From assembly GCF_016702655.1 (NCBI RefSeq), contig NZ_JADJDO010000005.1, forward strand, positions 217,404-281,403: a DNA stretch of 64,000 nucleotides, written 5' to 3'. The translations under genes and the position numbers were made by a program. The notes below the pieces were generated by a model. The model was not told the DNA's origin and made no database searches. It was given only the letters and a program-made list of their open reading frames with translations. Positions 1 through 8,015 of this stretch are shown in pieces (position 1 is the first letter of the stretch; each line of letters opens with the position of its first letter). This DNA is from Ideonella sp. GTDB lineage: Bacteria; Pseudomonadota; Gammaproteobacteria; Burkholderiales; Burkholderiaceae_C.

Positions 1-1
1 C

Positions 2-220
2 CTGATGGCCATCACGAGCCGCGAGCGCGCAACCACCGAGTACGCGATCCTGTCGAGCATCTTCGCCTTCAGCCGCGCCGTGGCCGGCTGGGCGGGCGGC
101 ATCGGCGCGCAGGAACTCGGCTATTCGACCTACTTCTTCCTCACCTTCTGGCTCAGTTTTCCGGCCTACCTGCTGCTGCCGCAGGTCAGGCGCATGCTCG
201 CGGCGTCCGATGCGCGTTGA
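2..220 (+). CDS. MFS transporter, AmpG-like, C-terminal fragment
   Basis: Only the last 72 residues lie in the window; the gene begins upstream, so this is a partial CDS. The fragment holds two hydrophobic helices, a polar loop (ATTEYAILSS) and a short basic tail (PQVRRML). The loop resembles the conserved end of AmpG-type permeases of the major facilitator superfamily, which import muropeptides for cell-wall recycling. An ATG at position 5 is in frame but gives a protein too short to be a transporter, so it is not taken as the start. Family membership rests on the fragment alone and could be another MFS subfamily. Confidence 0.6.
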   Translation: MMAITSRERATTEYAILSSIFAFSRAVAGWAGGIGAQELGYSTYFFLTFWLSFPAYLLLPQVRRMLAASDAR

Positions 221-252
221 ACTCCGCGCCCGAGCCACCATCTGATGCGCGC

Positions 253-1152
253 ATGAAGCCGAATCTCCGATCCGAGGTCTGTTGCGCATCGGCGCAGCGG
301 CGTCAGTTGCTGGTGCTTGCCGGTGCCGCGCTGGCGCTGCCTGCCCTCGCCCGCGAAGGCGTGGACGTGGGCAAGAAGTCGTGGGTCGCGGGGCTCGTGC
401 CGGCCGATCAGCTCGAGCGGGCCGCCGGGCAGCAATACCTGCAGATGCTGCAGCAGGCTTCGCAGCAACGCGCGCTCGCGCCGGCCAACAACCCGCAGCT
501 CGTGCGCCTGCGCGCGATCGCCAAGCGCATCATCCCGTACAGCTACGAGTGGAACGAGCGCGCACGGCAGTGGAAGTGGGAGGTCAACCTCTTCGGCGGC
601 AAGCAGGTCAACGCGTTCTGCATGCCGGGCGGCAAGATCGCGTTCTTCTACGGGTTGCTCGACCGCCTTCAGTTGAGCGACGACGAGGTCGCGATGGTGA
701 TGGGCCACGAGATCGCGCACGCGCTGCGCGAGCACGCGCGCGAGCGCGTGGGCAAGGACGCCGCCACGCGCGGCGCGATCGAGATCGGCGCGGCGCTGCT
801 CGGCCTCGGCGGCGGCGGGCGCTACCTCGCCGACATGGGCGGCCAGCTCGTCACGCTCAAGTTCGGCCGCGACGACGAGAGCGAGTCCGACCTGATCGGC
901 ATGGAGCTCGCCGCCCGCGCCGGCTACGACCCGCGTTCGGGCGTCACGCTGTGGAACAAGATGGCCGCCGCCAACAAGGGCGCGCCGCCCGAGTGGCTAT
1001 CGACCCACCCGAGCGGCGACTCGCGCATCAAGGACATCGAGGCCGCGCTGCCGCTCGTGATGCCGCTCTACGAGCGCGCCGCGAAGCCCGAGCGCGTGTA
1101 CGGCCCGCCGGCGCCGCGGGTCGCGCCCGCGGCGTCGGCAGGCGCGCGCTGA
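253..1152 (+). CDS. M48 family metalloprotease
   Basis: A 299-residue zinc peptidase. The HEIAH zinc motif sits at about residues 152-156, and the downstream ESESD element (about 209-213) supplies the third ligand, as in the BepA/LoiP-type M48 proteases that control outer-membrane protein quality in the periplasm. The N-terminus has twin arginines followed by a hydrophobic stretch ending ALA, which fits an export signal. ATG at 253 is chosen because it places this signal near the start. An in-frame TTG at 217 overlaps the previous stop (TTGA) and would add 12 residues. The C-terminus is Ala/Pro-rich. It converges with the dsrE-like gene. Confidence 0.85.
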   Translation: MKPNLRSEVCCASAQRRQLLVLAGAALALPALAREGVDVGKKSWVAGLVPADQLERAAGQQYLQMLQQASQQRALAPANNPQLVRLRAIAKRIIPYSYEWNERARQWKWEVNLFGGKQVNAFCMPGGKIAFFYGLLDRLQLSDDEVAMVMGHEIAHALREHARERVGKDAATRGAIEIGAALLGLGGGGRYLADMGGQLVTLKFGRDDESESDLIGMELAARAGYDPRSGVTLWNKMAAANKGAPPEWLSTHPSGDSRIKDIEAALPLVMPLYERAAKPERVYGPPAPRVAPAASAGAR

Positions 1153-1210
1153 CGGCCGGCCGCAGGGCGGCGCGGTTCGCCGGGCGATCGACGGTCCCGG
1201 CGCGAAGGGA

Positions 1211-1651
1211 CTACGGACGGATATAGGCGTAGCCCTCTTTCTGGCGCTGCATCAGCTCGACCACGCCGGCCGGAACATAGCCGATCTTCGAAAGCATGTC
1301 GTCGCGGGTGAGCTTCTGCGCGCGCATCGTGTTCTCGCACGCGACCACCGCGGTGCCGGCGGCCATCGCGTCCGCAATGCGAGCGCCGACAACCGAGTCC
1401 ATCTTCAGCATGCCGATGCCCGGCCCGTAGGCGACGATCTCGACGGCCACCTTGTCGGCGCCCAGATCGTGTTGCACGGCGCGCACGTTGTTGAGCGCCA
1501 GGTTCCACTTCGCCGAGTCGGCGTCGCTGACCTGGATCACGACCTTGTGCGGCTTGTCGGCGGCTGCGGTCTGGGCTCGAGCGACAGCGAGCGGAGCGAG
1601 CAACGACAATGCCGTCAGGCCGGTCAGGATCAACTCTCGTCTGGACTTCAA
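1211..1651 (-). CDS. exported DsrE-like protein
   Basis: A 146-residue protein with a signal peptide (basic KSRR, hydrophobic core, cleavage probably after ARA near residue 26), so it should act in the periplasm. The mature part looks like a DsrE/DsrF-type alpha/beta domain with one cysteine at about residue 105 in VACENT. The start is a TTG at 1651, chosen because AAGGAG lies six bases upstream; an upstream ATG would bury the signal peptide. It is divergent from the sigma factor gene, and its promoter has the same -35/-10 elements. The periplasmic half of the anti-sigma at 2407-3120 resembles it, including the VAC motif and the ending (EGYAYIRP versus QGWAYVRI). Biochemical role unknown. Confidence 0.8.
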   Translation of the reverse strand: MKSRRELILTGLTALSLLAPLAVARAQTAAADKPHKVVIQVSDADSAKWNLALNNVRAVQHDLGADKVAVEIVAYGPGIGMLKMDSVVGARIADAMAAGTAVVACENTMRAQKLTRDDMLSKIGYVPAGVVELMQRQKEGYAYIRP

Positions 1652-1704
1652 TGCAGTCTCCTTTGAGTGGCAGGGCGCACGGCCTGCACGACCGCGCATT
1701 CACC

Positions 1705-1732
1705 TAGACGGCGCCTGGAGCCCTTCTATTCC
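1705..1732 (-). promoter_or_regulatory. ECF-type promoter of dsrE-like gene
   Basis: Read on the minus strand: GGAATA (1732-1727), 16 bases, then CGTCTA (1710-1705). This resembles ECF sigma promoters of the GGAAC/GTCTA class. Transcription would start near 1698, leaving a leader of roughly 47 bases with an AAGGAG ribosome site before the TTG start. The elements and spacing equal those of the opposing promoter at 1745-1772. Confidence 0.65.
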
Positions 1733-1744
1733 AGCTGCGCCGGT

Positions 1745-1772
1745 GGAATACTGGCGCCCCCTCGGGCGTCTA
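1745..1772 (+). promoter_or_regulatory. ECF-type promoter of sigma/anti-sigma operon
   Basis: GGAATA (1745-1750), 16 bases, then CGTCTA (1767-1772). The elements match the divergent promoter at 1705-1732, which suggests one sigma factor, most simply the adjacent one, drives both. The expected start site (about 1779) is almost at the ATG (1781), so the sigma mRNA may be nearly leaderless. Confidence 0.65.
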
Positions 1773-1780
1773 TCCACAAC

Positions 1781-2410
1781 ATGGCCTTGTTTTCGTTCTT
1801 CGCCCGCCCGGGCGCGCTGCGCGATCGGATCGCCGAGCGCCGCGCGGGGCTGTACCGGCTCGCGCTGATGTGGTGCCACGACCCGGCGCTTGCCGACGAC
1901 CTGACCCAGGAGGCGATCGCCAAGGCGCTGGCCCGCAGCGGGCAATTGCGCGACGCCGACCGGCTGCGCCCGTGGCTGTTCGGCATCCTCGTCAACTGCT
2001 GGCGCGACCACCTTCGCGCATTGCGGCCGGCCGAAGACATCGACGCGATCGAGGAGCATTGGCTTGCCACCGAAGAGAGCTGCGAGCAGACCGCCGGCCG
2101 CGCCGAACTCGCCGTGCGCGTGCGGGCCGCAGTGGCGCAGCTGCCGGTCGGGCAGCGCCAGGTGCTGGCGCTGGTCGATCTCGAACAATGCAGCTATGCC
2201 GAGGTGGCGCAGACCCTGGCCATCCCGATCGGCACGGTGATGAGCCGGCTGTGCCGCGCCCGCGCCGCACTGCGCGTTCTGCTGGCCGATGCGCAGGCAG
2301 AGAGGCCGGCGGTCACAGGGGACGAAGGGCCGTTGCCGAGTTCCCTGAACCCCCATGGAGAGCGCGCTGGGCGCAGCCCGGCCCTGGGGGCACTGAGGAG
2401 CGTCAGATGA
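1781..2410 (+). CDS. ECF-family RNA polymerase sigma factor
   Basis: A 209-residue sigma-70 family factor of extracytoplasmic-function type. Region 2 spans about residues 20-85 (ADDLTQEA and RPWLFGILVNCWRD are typical), and region 4 about 110-168 (LPVGQRQVLALVDLE, then a helix-turn-helix with GTVMSRLCRAR). It lacks regions 1 and 3. ATG at 1781 is chosen; earlier in-frame codons give no sigma homology. The last 40 or so residues form an unusual Pro/Gly-rich tail encoded by a GC-rich repeat-like sequence. Its stop overlaps the anti-sigma start (ATGA, 2407-2410), so the two are translationally coupled. Confidence 0.9.
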   Translation: MALFSFFARPGALRDRIAERRAGLYRLALMWCHDPALADDLTQEAIAKALARSGQLRDADRLRPWLFGILVNCWRDHLRALRPAEDIDAIEEHWLATEESCEQTAGRAELAVRVRAAVAQLPVGQRQVLALVDLEQCSYAEVAQTLAIPIGTVMSRLCRARAALRVLLADAQAERPAVTGDEGPLPSSLNPHGERAGRSPALGALRSVR

Positions 2411-3120
2411 AACAACCTCCTTCCGATGAGCGCTTGAATGCACTGATCGATGGCGAACTGGCGCCGGCCGATGCGCAAGCGCTGCTGGAGCAATTGCGGA
2501 CCGACGCGGCGCTGCGCGAGCGGCTGAGCGAGCTGCGGCTGGGCAAGGAGCTCGTTCGCCACGCCTATGCCGGCGCAACGCCGCCCAGCCGGGCCATGCC
2601 GCCGCAGCCGCACCATGGCTGGCGCCCCGCGGCGGCGGGATTCGCGGCGTTGCTGTGTGGCACGCTGCTTGGCTGGTCCGCGCGCGACCGGTTCTTGCCC
2701 GCCACGGACGCGCCGACGCAGCTCGCCGGGCCAGCGGCACAAGCACCCGAAGCCCAGGCCCAGCGGGTCGTCCTGCACCTGGGCTCGGCGGCGCCGCAGC
2801 ATGCGCTGACCTTGCTCGAGCACGCCGAGGGCATTCTCGAGACGGCGCGCGCATCCGGGCGCACGGTTTCGGTCGAGATCGTCGCCAATGCGGGCGGCCT
2901 CGACCTGCTGCGCGAAGGCGTCAGCGTGCATGCCGGGCGCATCGCCGATCTGCGCGCTGCCTATCCCGAGCTGACGCTGGTGGCCTGCGGGCAGACCGCG
3001 CAACGGCTGCGCGAAGGTGGCGCCGACCTGCGCCTGCTACCGGGCACGGTCATGGCCTCGTCGGCGCTGGACCAGATCGTGCTGCGCATGCAGCAGGGCT
3101 GGGCCTACGTCAGGATCTGA
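2407..3120 (+). CDS. membrane anti-sigma factor with DsrE-like domain
   Basis: A 237-residue protein coupled to the sigma gene by a 4-base overlap. Residues 1-55 resemble an anti-sigma domain (LNALIDGELAPADAQALLEQL). Residues 72-92 form one transmembrane helix. A Pro/Ala linker follows, then a periplasmic domain at about 118-237 that looks DsrE-like (VVLHLGS, VEIVANAGG, LVACGQT with Cys194, ending QQGWAYVRI). The likely role is to hold the sigma factor at the membrane until the outer domain senses a signal. The resemblance to the divergent exported protein is my reading of the sequence; the signal itself is unknown. Confidence 0.82.
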   Translation: MKQPPSDERLNALIDGELAPADAQALLEQLRTDAALRERLSELRLGKELVRHAYAGATPPSRAMPPQPHHGWRPAAAGFAALLCGTLLGWSARDRFLPATDAPTQLAGPAAQAPEAQAQRVVLHLGSAAPQHALTLLEHAEGILETARASGRTVSVEIVANAGGLDLLREGVSVHAGRIADLRAAYPELTLVACGQTAQRLREGGADLRLLPGTVMASSALDQIVLRMQQGWAYVRI

Positions 3121-3192
3121 GCCACGTTGCCGGCGCTGCTCAGGGCTTGTGACTCCGACTCGCGTACCTGCTGCACTTCAGCCTGCGCCGCG

Positions 3193-3221
3193 AGCCCTGA
3201 TCGCCGCAGGCGATCAGGGCT
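3193..3221. terminator. hairpin between convergent operons
   Basis: A perfect 13-base stem (3193-3205 with 3209-3221) and 3-base loop. It overlaps the last codons and stop of fadD and sits 72 bases past the anti-sigma stop. There is no strong T run, so termination is plausible in both directions but not certain. Confidence 0.5.
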
Positions 3222-4887
3222 TGTCTCGCAACTCCCGGCGCAGGATCTTGCCCACCGGCGTCTTGGGCATCTCGGTGCGGAACTCGACCACCTTGGGGCG
3301 CTTGTAGCCGGTCAGGTTGGTCTCGCAGTAGGCGCGCACCTCGGCTTCGGTGAGGGCGGGGTTGCTGCGCACGATGACGAGCTTGACCGCCTCGCCGGCC
3401 TTCGCGTCGGGCACGCCGATGGCCGCGCATTCGAGCACGCCGGGCAACTGCGACACCACGTCCTCGACCTCGTTCGGATAGACGTTGAAGCCGCTGACGA
3501 GGATCATGTCCTTCTTGCGATCCACGATCTTGAAGTAGCCGCGCTCGTCGACCGTGCCGATGTCGCCGGTGCGGAAGAACCCGTCGGGCGTCATCACCTT
3601 GGCCGTCTCGTCGGGGCGCTGCCAGTAGCCGGCCATCACCTGCGGGCCGCGGATCGCGATCTCGCCCGGCATGCCGGGCGCGACCTCGTTGCCGTCGTCG
3701 TCGAGCAGCGTGAGCTCGGTGTTGGGCATCGGCAGGCCGATGTTGCCGCTGTAGGCCGTGCTGTCGACCGGGTTGCAGGTCGCGGAAGGCGAAGTCTCCG
3801 ACAGGCCGTAGCCCTCGACGATCGGGCAGCCGGTCTTCTCGAGCCAGAGCTTGGCGGTGCCGCTTTGCACCGCCATGCCGCCGCCGACCGAGATCACGAG
3901 GCCGCTCCAGTCGACGGTGTTGAACTCGGGGTGGTGCGCCATCGCGCCGAACAGCGTGTTGACGGCCGGAAAGCTGTGGAACTTCTGCCCCTTCAACTCC
4001 TTGAACACGGCCGGCAGGTCGCGCGGGTTGGCGATCAGGATGTTGCAGCCGCCCATGCGCATGCCGAGCATCATGTTCGTGTTGAAGCCGAAGATGTGAT
4101 AGAGCGGCAAGGCGCAGATCGTCACGATCTGCTCGCCCCTGGGGATCTTCTTCAGCGCCGGCTGATACCAGGCCTCGGCCTGCAGGATGTTGGCGACGAG
4201 GTTCCTGTGCAGCAGCACCGCGCCCTTGCTGACGCCGGTCGTGCCGCCGGTGTACTGCAGCACGGCGATGTCGTCGGGACCGGCGTTGGCCGGGCGCACC
4301 GGCTTGCCGCGCCCCTGCGCGATGGCGTCGTTGAAGCGCACCGCGCCCGGCAGGTCGAACGCCGGCACCATCTTCTTGACCTTGCGCACGACGGTGTTGA
4401 CGATCAACGCCTTCGGGAAGCCGAGCATGTCGCCGAGCGCGGTCACGACGACTTTCTTCGTCGGCACGTTGGCCATCACCTGCTGCAGCGTGGCGGCAAA
4501 GTTCTCGACGATGAAGATCGCCTTCGCGCCCGAGTCCTTGAGCTGGTGCTCGAGCTCGCGCGGCGTGTACAGCGGGTTGACGTTGACGACGACCAGCCCC
4601 GCACGCAGGATCGCCGCGACCGCCACCGGGTACTGCGGCACGTTGGGCATCATGATCGCGACCCGGTCGCCGCGCTCGAGGCCCTGGCCCTGCAGCCACG
4701 CCGCCAGGGCCTTTGACTGCTCGTCGACCTGCGCGAACGTGACCGGCTTGCCCATGAAGCGGTAGGCCGTTGCGCCGCGGTGCTTCGCAAAGCTCGCTTC
4801 GAGCAGTTCGACCAGCGAACGGTACTGCGCGACATCGATCTCGGCAGGAACCCCCGCCGGGTAATGCCTGAGCCAGGTCTTTTCCAT
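3214..4887 (-). CDS. fadD: long-chain fatty acid--CoA ligase
   Basis: A 557-residue adenylate-forming enzyme that activates fatty acids to acyl-CoA through an acyl-AMP intermediate, for beta-oxidation or lipid synthesis. The AMP-binding P-loop motif YTGGTTGVSKGA is near residue 215, followed by GYGLSETSP and the hinge/C-terminal motif YFKIVDRKKDMI, with the catalytic lysine in PKTPVGKILRR near the end. ATG at 4887 is preceded by GGAGG and matches the usual FadD start (MEKTW). It is monocistronic, with its stop inside the hairpin at 3193-3221. Confidence 0.93.
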   Translation of the reverse strand: MEKTWLRHYPAGVPAEIDVAQYRSLVELLEASFAKHRGATAYRFMGKPVTFAQVDEQSKALAAWLQGQGLERGDRVAIMMPNVPQYPVAVAAILRAGLVVVNVNPLYTPRELEHQLKDSGAKAIFIVENFAATLQQVMANVPTKKVVVTALGDMLGFPKALIVNTVVRKVKKMVPAFDLPGAVRFNDAIAQGRGKPVRPANAGPDDIAVLQYTGGTTGVSKGAVLLHRNLVANILQAEAWYQPALKKIPRGEQIVTICALPLYHIFGFNTNMMLGMRMGGCNILIANPRDLPAVFKELKGQKFHSFPAVNTLFGAMAHHPEFNTVDWSGLVISVGGGMAVQSGTAKLWLEKTGCPIVEGYGLSETSPSATCNPVDSTAYSGNIGLPMPNTELTLLDDDGNEVAPGMPGEIAIRGPQVMAGYWQRPDETAKVMTPDGFFRTGDIGTVDERGYFKIVDRKKDMILVSGFNVYPNEVEDVVSQLPGVLECAAIGVPDAKAGEAVKLVIVRSNPALTEAEVRAYCETNLTGYKRPKVVEFRTEMPKTPVGKILRRELRDKP

Positions 4888-5035
4888 CAAGCCCTCCAGT
4901 GCGGTCGATTCTGGCTTACGCCAGGGCCCCCACCCATCGGGTGTTTCGATAGCAGGGCTGCGCTGGCTCAAGCTTGAGGCGCGCACGTCGAAAACTAGTG
5001 GAAATCCCTTGCCTCGTGCCTCGCCCTGTGTTGCG

Positions 5036-6244
5036 ATGACTGCCTATCAAATGCCCGCGGAGCAACTCCGCGTCGGTCACCCCACCCCCTTCGGCCTCGT
5101 CGATGCGGCGGGCCATCTGCTGATGGCGCGCGGCATGTTGATCGAGTCGGCCGAGCATCGCGAGCAGTTGCTCGCGCGTGGCGCCTACATCGACAGCCAG
5201 GACACCGAGGCCTACCAGCGGGCCCTGACCAGCAAGCTCGGCAACATGCTGCTGCAGGACGAGACGCTGGGCCGCATTGCCGAGGCGCAGCCCGACGCAG
5301 CGGTCAAGGCCGGCCCCGCCGGCGCGCAGCGCAGGTCCGTCGATCCGCTGCAGGCCGTGCGCGGCCTGCAGATGCACGTCGGCAAGCTGCTGCGCGAGGC
5401 GCCGCAGCCCGATTTCGCGCCGCGCCTGCTCAAGCAGGCCGACGCGCTGTTCGCGCTTGCCGACAGCGACCCCGACACGGCGCTGCTGATCCTGATCGAC
5501 GCCACGACCTGCGAGCAGCGCGACTACAGCGCAACGCACGCGATGCTGGTGGCCGTCGTGTGCGACCTGGCCGCGCGCCACCTGCCCGGCTGGACGGCCG
5601 GGCAGCGCGCATCGCTGCGCTGCGCCGCGCTGACGATGAACATCGCGATGACCTCGCTGCAGGACGCGCTGGCGCAGCAGCTCGCGCCGCCCAATCCGCA
5701 CCAGCGCCAGCAGATCGACAGTCACGCCGAACGCGGCGCCGACCTGCTCGCCGCCGGCGGCGTGGCCGATGCGTTGTGGATCGACGCGGTGCGCCACCAT
5801 CACGGCGCGCCGCCCGGGCCGCTTGCCGACCTGCCTGCTGCGCACCAGCTCGCGCGCCTGATCAAGCGTGCCGACATCTTCGCCGCCCGCCTGAGCCCGC
5901 GGCGCCGGCGTTCGGCGCTGTCGGGCGCGGCCGCCGCCAAGGCCGCCTATCTCGACGAGCGCCAGCAGCCCGACGAGGCCGGCGCGGCGATCGTCAAGGC
6001 GACCGGCATCTATCCGCCCGGCAGCTACGTACGCCTGGCCAGCGGCGAGATCGCGGTCGTGATGCGCCGCGGCGCGCGCGCCAACGAGCCGCTGGTGGCG
6101 GGCGTGATCGGCCGCAGCGGCACGCCGATCGCCGAGCCCGCGCTGCGCAACACGCGCATCGCACAGCACGCGGTGACGGCCGGCGTCGCGCCCGACGACG
6201 TCAGGCTGCGCCTGAACCTGGAGCGGCTGCTGCGCCTGCTGTAG
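5036..6244 (+). CDS. degenerate HD-GYP-like protein
   Basis: A 402-residue protein laid out like HD-GYP cyclic-di-GMP phosphodiesterases. The N-terminal 100 residues form a separate region. The HD-like part has a conserved histidine (SATHAML), the mid-domain histidine in IDSHAERGADLL, RHHHGAPPG in the HHE/GYP position and KRADIFAAR in the late Asp position. The metal-binding HD dyad, expected as LHDIGK, reads LTMNIAMT, so HD and GK are lost. The C-terminus carries the usual GIYPPGSYVRLASGEIAVV segment. It is probably inactive as an enzyme and may bind cyclic-di-GMP or a partner. ATG 5036 is preferred over the TTG at 5009. Confidence 0.75.
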   Translation: MTAYQMPAEQLRVGHPTPFGLVDAAGHLLMARGMLIESAEHREQLLARGAYIDSQDTEAYQRALTSKLGNMLLQDETLGRIAEAQPDAAVKAGPAGAQRRSVDPLQAVRGLQMHVGKLLREAPQPDFAPRLLKQADALFALADSDPDTALLILIDATTCEQRDYSATHAMLVAVVCDLAARHLPGWTAGQRASLRCAALTMNIAMTSLQDALAQQLAPPNPHQRQQIDSHAERGADLLAAGGVADALWIDAVRHHHGAPPGPLADLPAAHQLARLIKRADIFAARLSPRRRRSALSGAAAAKAAYLDERQQPDEAGAAIVKATGIYPPGSYVRLASGEIAVVMRRGARANEPLVAGVIGRSGTPIAEPALRNTRIAQHAVTAGVAPDDVRLRLNLERLLRLL

Positions 6245-6254
6245 GCGCGCGCGT

Positions 6255-8015
6255 TCAGCGCCGGAAAGCCTCGAATCCCAGCGGCGCCGAAGCGGCCTGG
6301 CACTGGAACGGAACGGCCTCGCCGAGGTCGTCCTCGAGCAGATCGCAGACCTCGAAGAAGGGCTCCGACTGCGGGTTGCGGAATTCCCTGAGCCGCGCCG
6401 CAAGATGGCGCGCTGCGTCGGCCTGCCCGTCGGCTTCGAGCGCGCGCGCCCAGGCCATCATCAGCCGCGTGTCGAGCAGGTAATGCGGTACGCGTGCGAA
6501 GGCGCGCGCCGGATCGGGCAGCGCGTCGTCGGGCGTGGTGACCTCGGCGTAATCGGCATGGTGGCCGAAGAGCCAGCTCTGCTTGCCCGCGGCGATGCGT
6601 TCTGCGAGCGGCGGCGCCGAAGCACCCGGCGCGTAGATCACGACGACGCGCCGGTAGTCGGCCAGCGCCGCCAGGCCGCCGACGATCAACAGCACCGCAC
6701 CGGCGCGCAGCGCCCTGCCCGGCACTGCGCAGGGTCGGGGCGCAGTGCCTCCCAGGCACAGGCCGAACGCAAACGCCGTCGGCAGCAGGAAGTAGGCATA
6801 CCACAGCGGGTACTCGAACTGGCTGTGCACGGCCATCATCAGCACCATCAGGAAGGCGGCGCGCAGCGTGCGCGCGGTGTCGGCATCCTCGCAATGCACG
6901 CCCGATTGCCACGCCAGCCACAGCGCGCGGCCGAGCAGTGCCAGCACCAGCACCGCGAGCGGCAGGCCGAGCTCGGCGGCAAGGTGCAGCGGCAGGTTGT
7001 GCGTGTGGTCGAAGAAGGCCACGGGGCGATCTGGAAACGGCGTCAGCGACCAGGCGAAGTTGAACTCGCCCCAGCCCACGCCCAGCCAGGGATGACGCGC
7101 GATCAGCTCGAGCGTGTTGGACCAGATCGCAAAGCGCGAGCTCGAGATGTCGCCCTTGGTCAACTGCGAGTCGCCGCCGAACGCATGCTGCGTGTGCTGG
7201 GCCCAGGCCGCGAGCCCCAGCCACAGCAGGGCATAGGCCAGCGGCGCGACGAGCAGCGCGATGCGAGCCGGGCGCGCGAGCTTCTTGTCGAGCCCGCCCC
7301 AGGCGGCGAGCATCAGCACCCCCAGCATGCCGGTGCGCGATCCGGTCAGCACGATGCCGGCCAGCAGGATCAAGGCCATGCCCGCCGTCGCCGCACGCGT
7401 GAGGCGCCCACGCTCGGCCAGCCAGACGAGCGCGATCACCGACCACAACAACAGGCTGCTCAGGTGGTTGGGCTGGCGCAGGTTGCCCGCGGCGCGGCCG
7501 TTGGCGACCGCCGCGATCAGTGTTGCGTCGGCCCATTGCGGAACAAACACCTGCACCACGCCCAGCAGCGAGCCGACCGCGCCCGCGACCAGCAGGGCGA
7601 TGGCGAGCGCATGCATCGCCGCCGGCGCGCGGCCGGCGCGCGCCAGCGCGGCCCCGGCCATCGCCACCAGCGCAGCCGCGGCGAGCGCGCCGAGCGCCGA
7701 GATCGCGAGCGTCCACGGCAGCCCGGCCCACAACGGCGCCGCGCCGGCCGCGAGCGCGAGCAGCGCGAATGCCGCAAGCAGCGTGCGTTCGCCACCGCAC
7801 CAAGGCGCACCGATCGCAACGCCGCGCGCCTCGGCGAAGAGAAGCACCAGCACGCCCCAGCCGATAAAGGCCGCAGCCTGGTTCAGGAAGGTGGCCGATG
7901 GCGGCAGGTTGAACGCGAGCAGCGTCGGCAGCACGACCGCGAGGCAGGCGGCAGCGATCCAGGTGGGGGGCACGGGTGCGAGCGAGCGAGCGGGTGCAGT
8001 GCCGATAGCAGACAT
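6255..8015 (-). CDS. PglL/Wzy-type O-oligosaccharyltransferase
   Basis: A 586-residue integral membrane protein with about ten or more N-terminal helices, a Wzy_C core and a soluble C-terminal region of the Wzy_C_2 type. Diagnostic elements are GSRTG in the membrane core and the large periplasmic loop with FDHTHNLPLHLAAELG. PglL/PilO enzymes move lipid-linked glycans onto pilins or other exported proteins in the periplasm. The gene follows another PglL-like gene and a pilin on the same strand, so pilin is the likely acceptor. An O-antigen ligase or polymerase role cannot be excluded. Confidence 0.8.
   Translation of the reverse strand: MSAIGTAPARSLAPVPPTWIAAACLAVVLPTLLAFNLPPSATFLNQAAAFIGWGVLVLLFAEARGVAIGAPWCGGERTLLAAFALLALAAGAAPLWAGLPWTLAISALGALAAAALVAMAGAALARAGRAPAAMHALAIALLVAGAVGSLLGVVQVFVPQWADATLIAAVANGRAAGNLRQPNHLSSLLLWSVIALVWLAERGRLTRAATAGMALILLAGIVLTGSRTGMLGVLMLAAWGGLDKKLARPARIALLVAPLAYALLWLGLAAWAQHTQHAFGGDSQLTKGDISSSRFAIWSNTLELIARHPWLGVGWGEFNFAWSLTPFPDRPVAFFDHTHNLPLHLAAELGLPLAVLVLALLGRALWLAWQSGVHCEDADTARTLRAAFLMVLMMAVHSQFEYPLWYAYFLLPTAFAFGLCLGGTAPRPCAVPGRALRAGAVLLIVGGLAALADYRRVVVIYAPGASAPPLAERIAAGKQSWLFGHHADYAEVTTPDDALPDPARAFARVPHYLLDTRLMMAWARALEADGQADAARHLAARLREFRNPQSEPFFEVCDLLEDDLGEAVPFQCQAASAPLGFEAFRR

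Noticed and set aside
217..252. TTG start for the M48 protease overlapping the upstream stop
   Set aside because: It adds twelve residues before the export signal; ATG 253 gives a better signal peptide. Coupled initiation is not excluded.
1211..3120. DsrEFH sulfur-oxidation operon
   Set aside because: Only DsrE-like folds are seen, one exported and one fused to an anti-sigma; no dsr genes are nearby.
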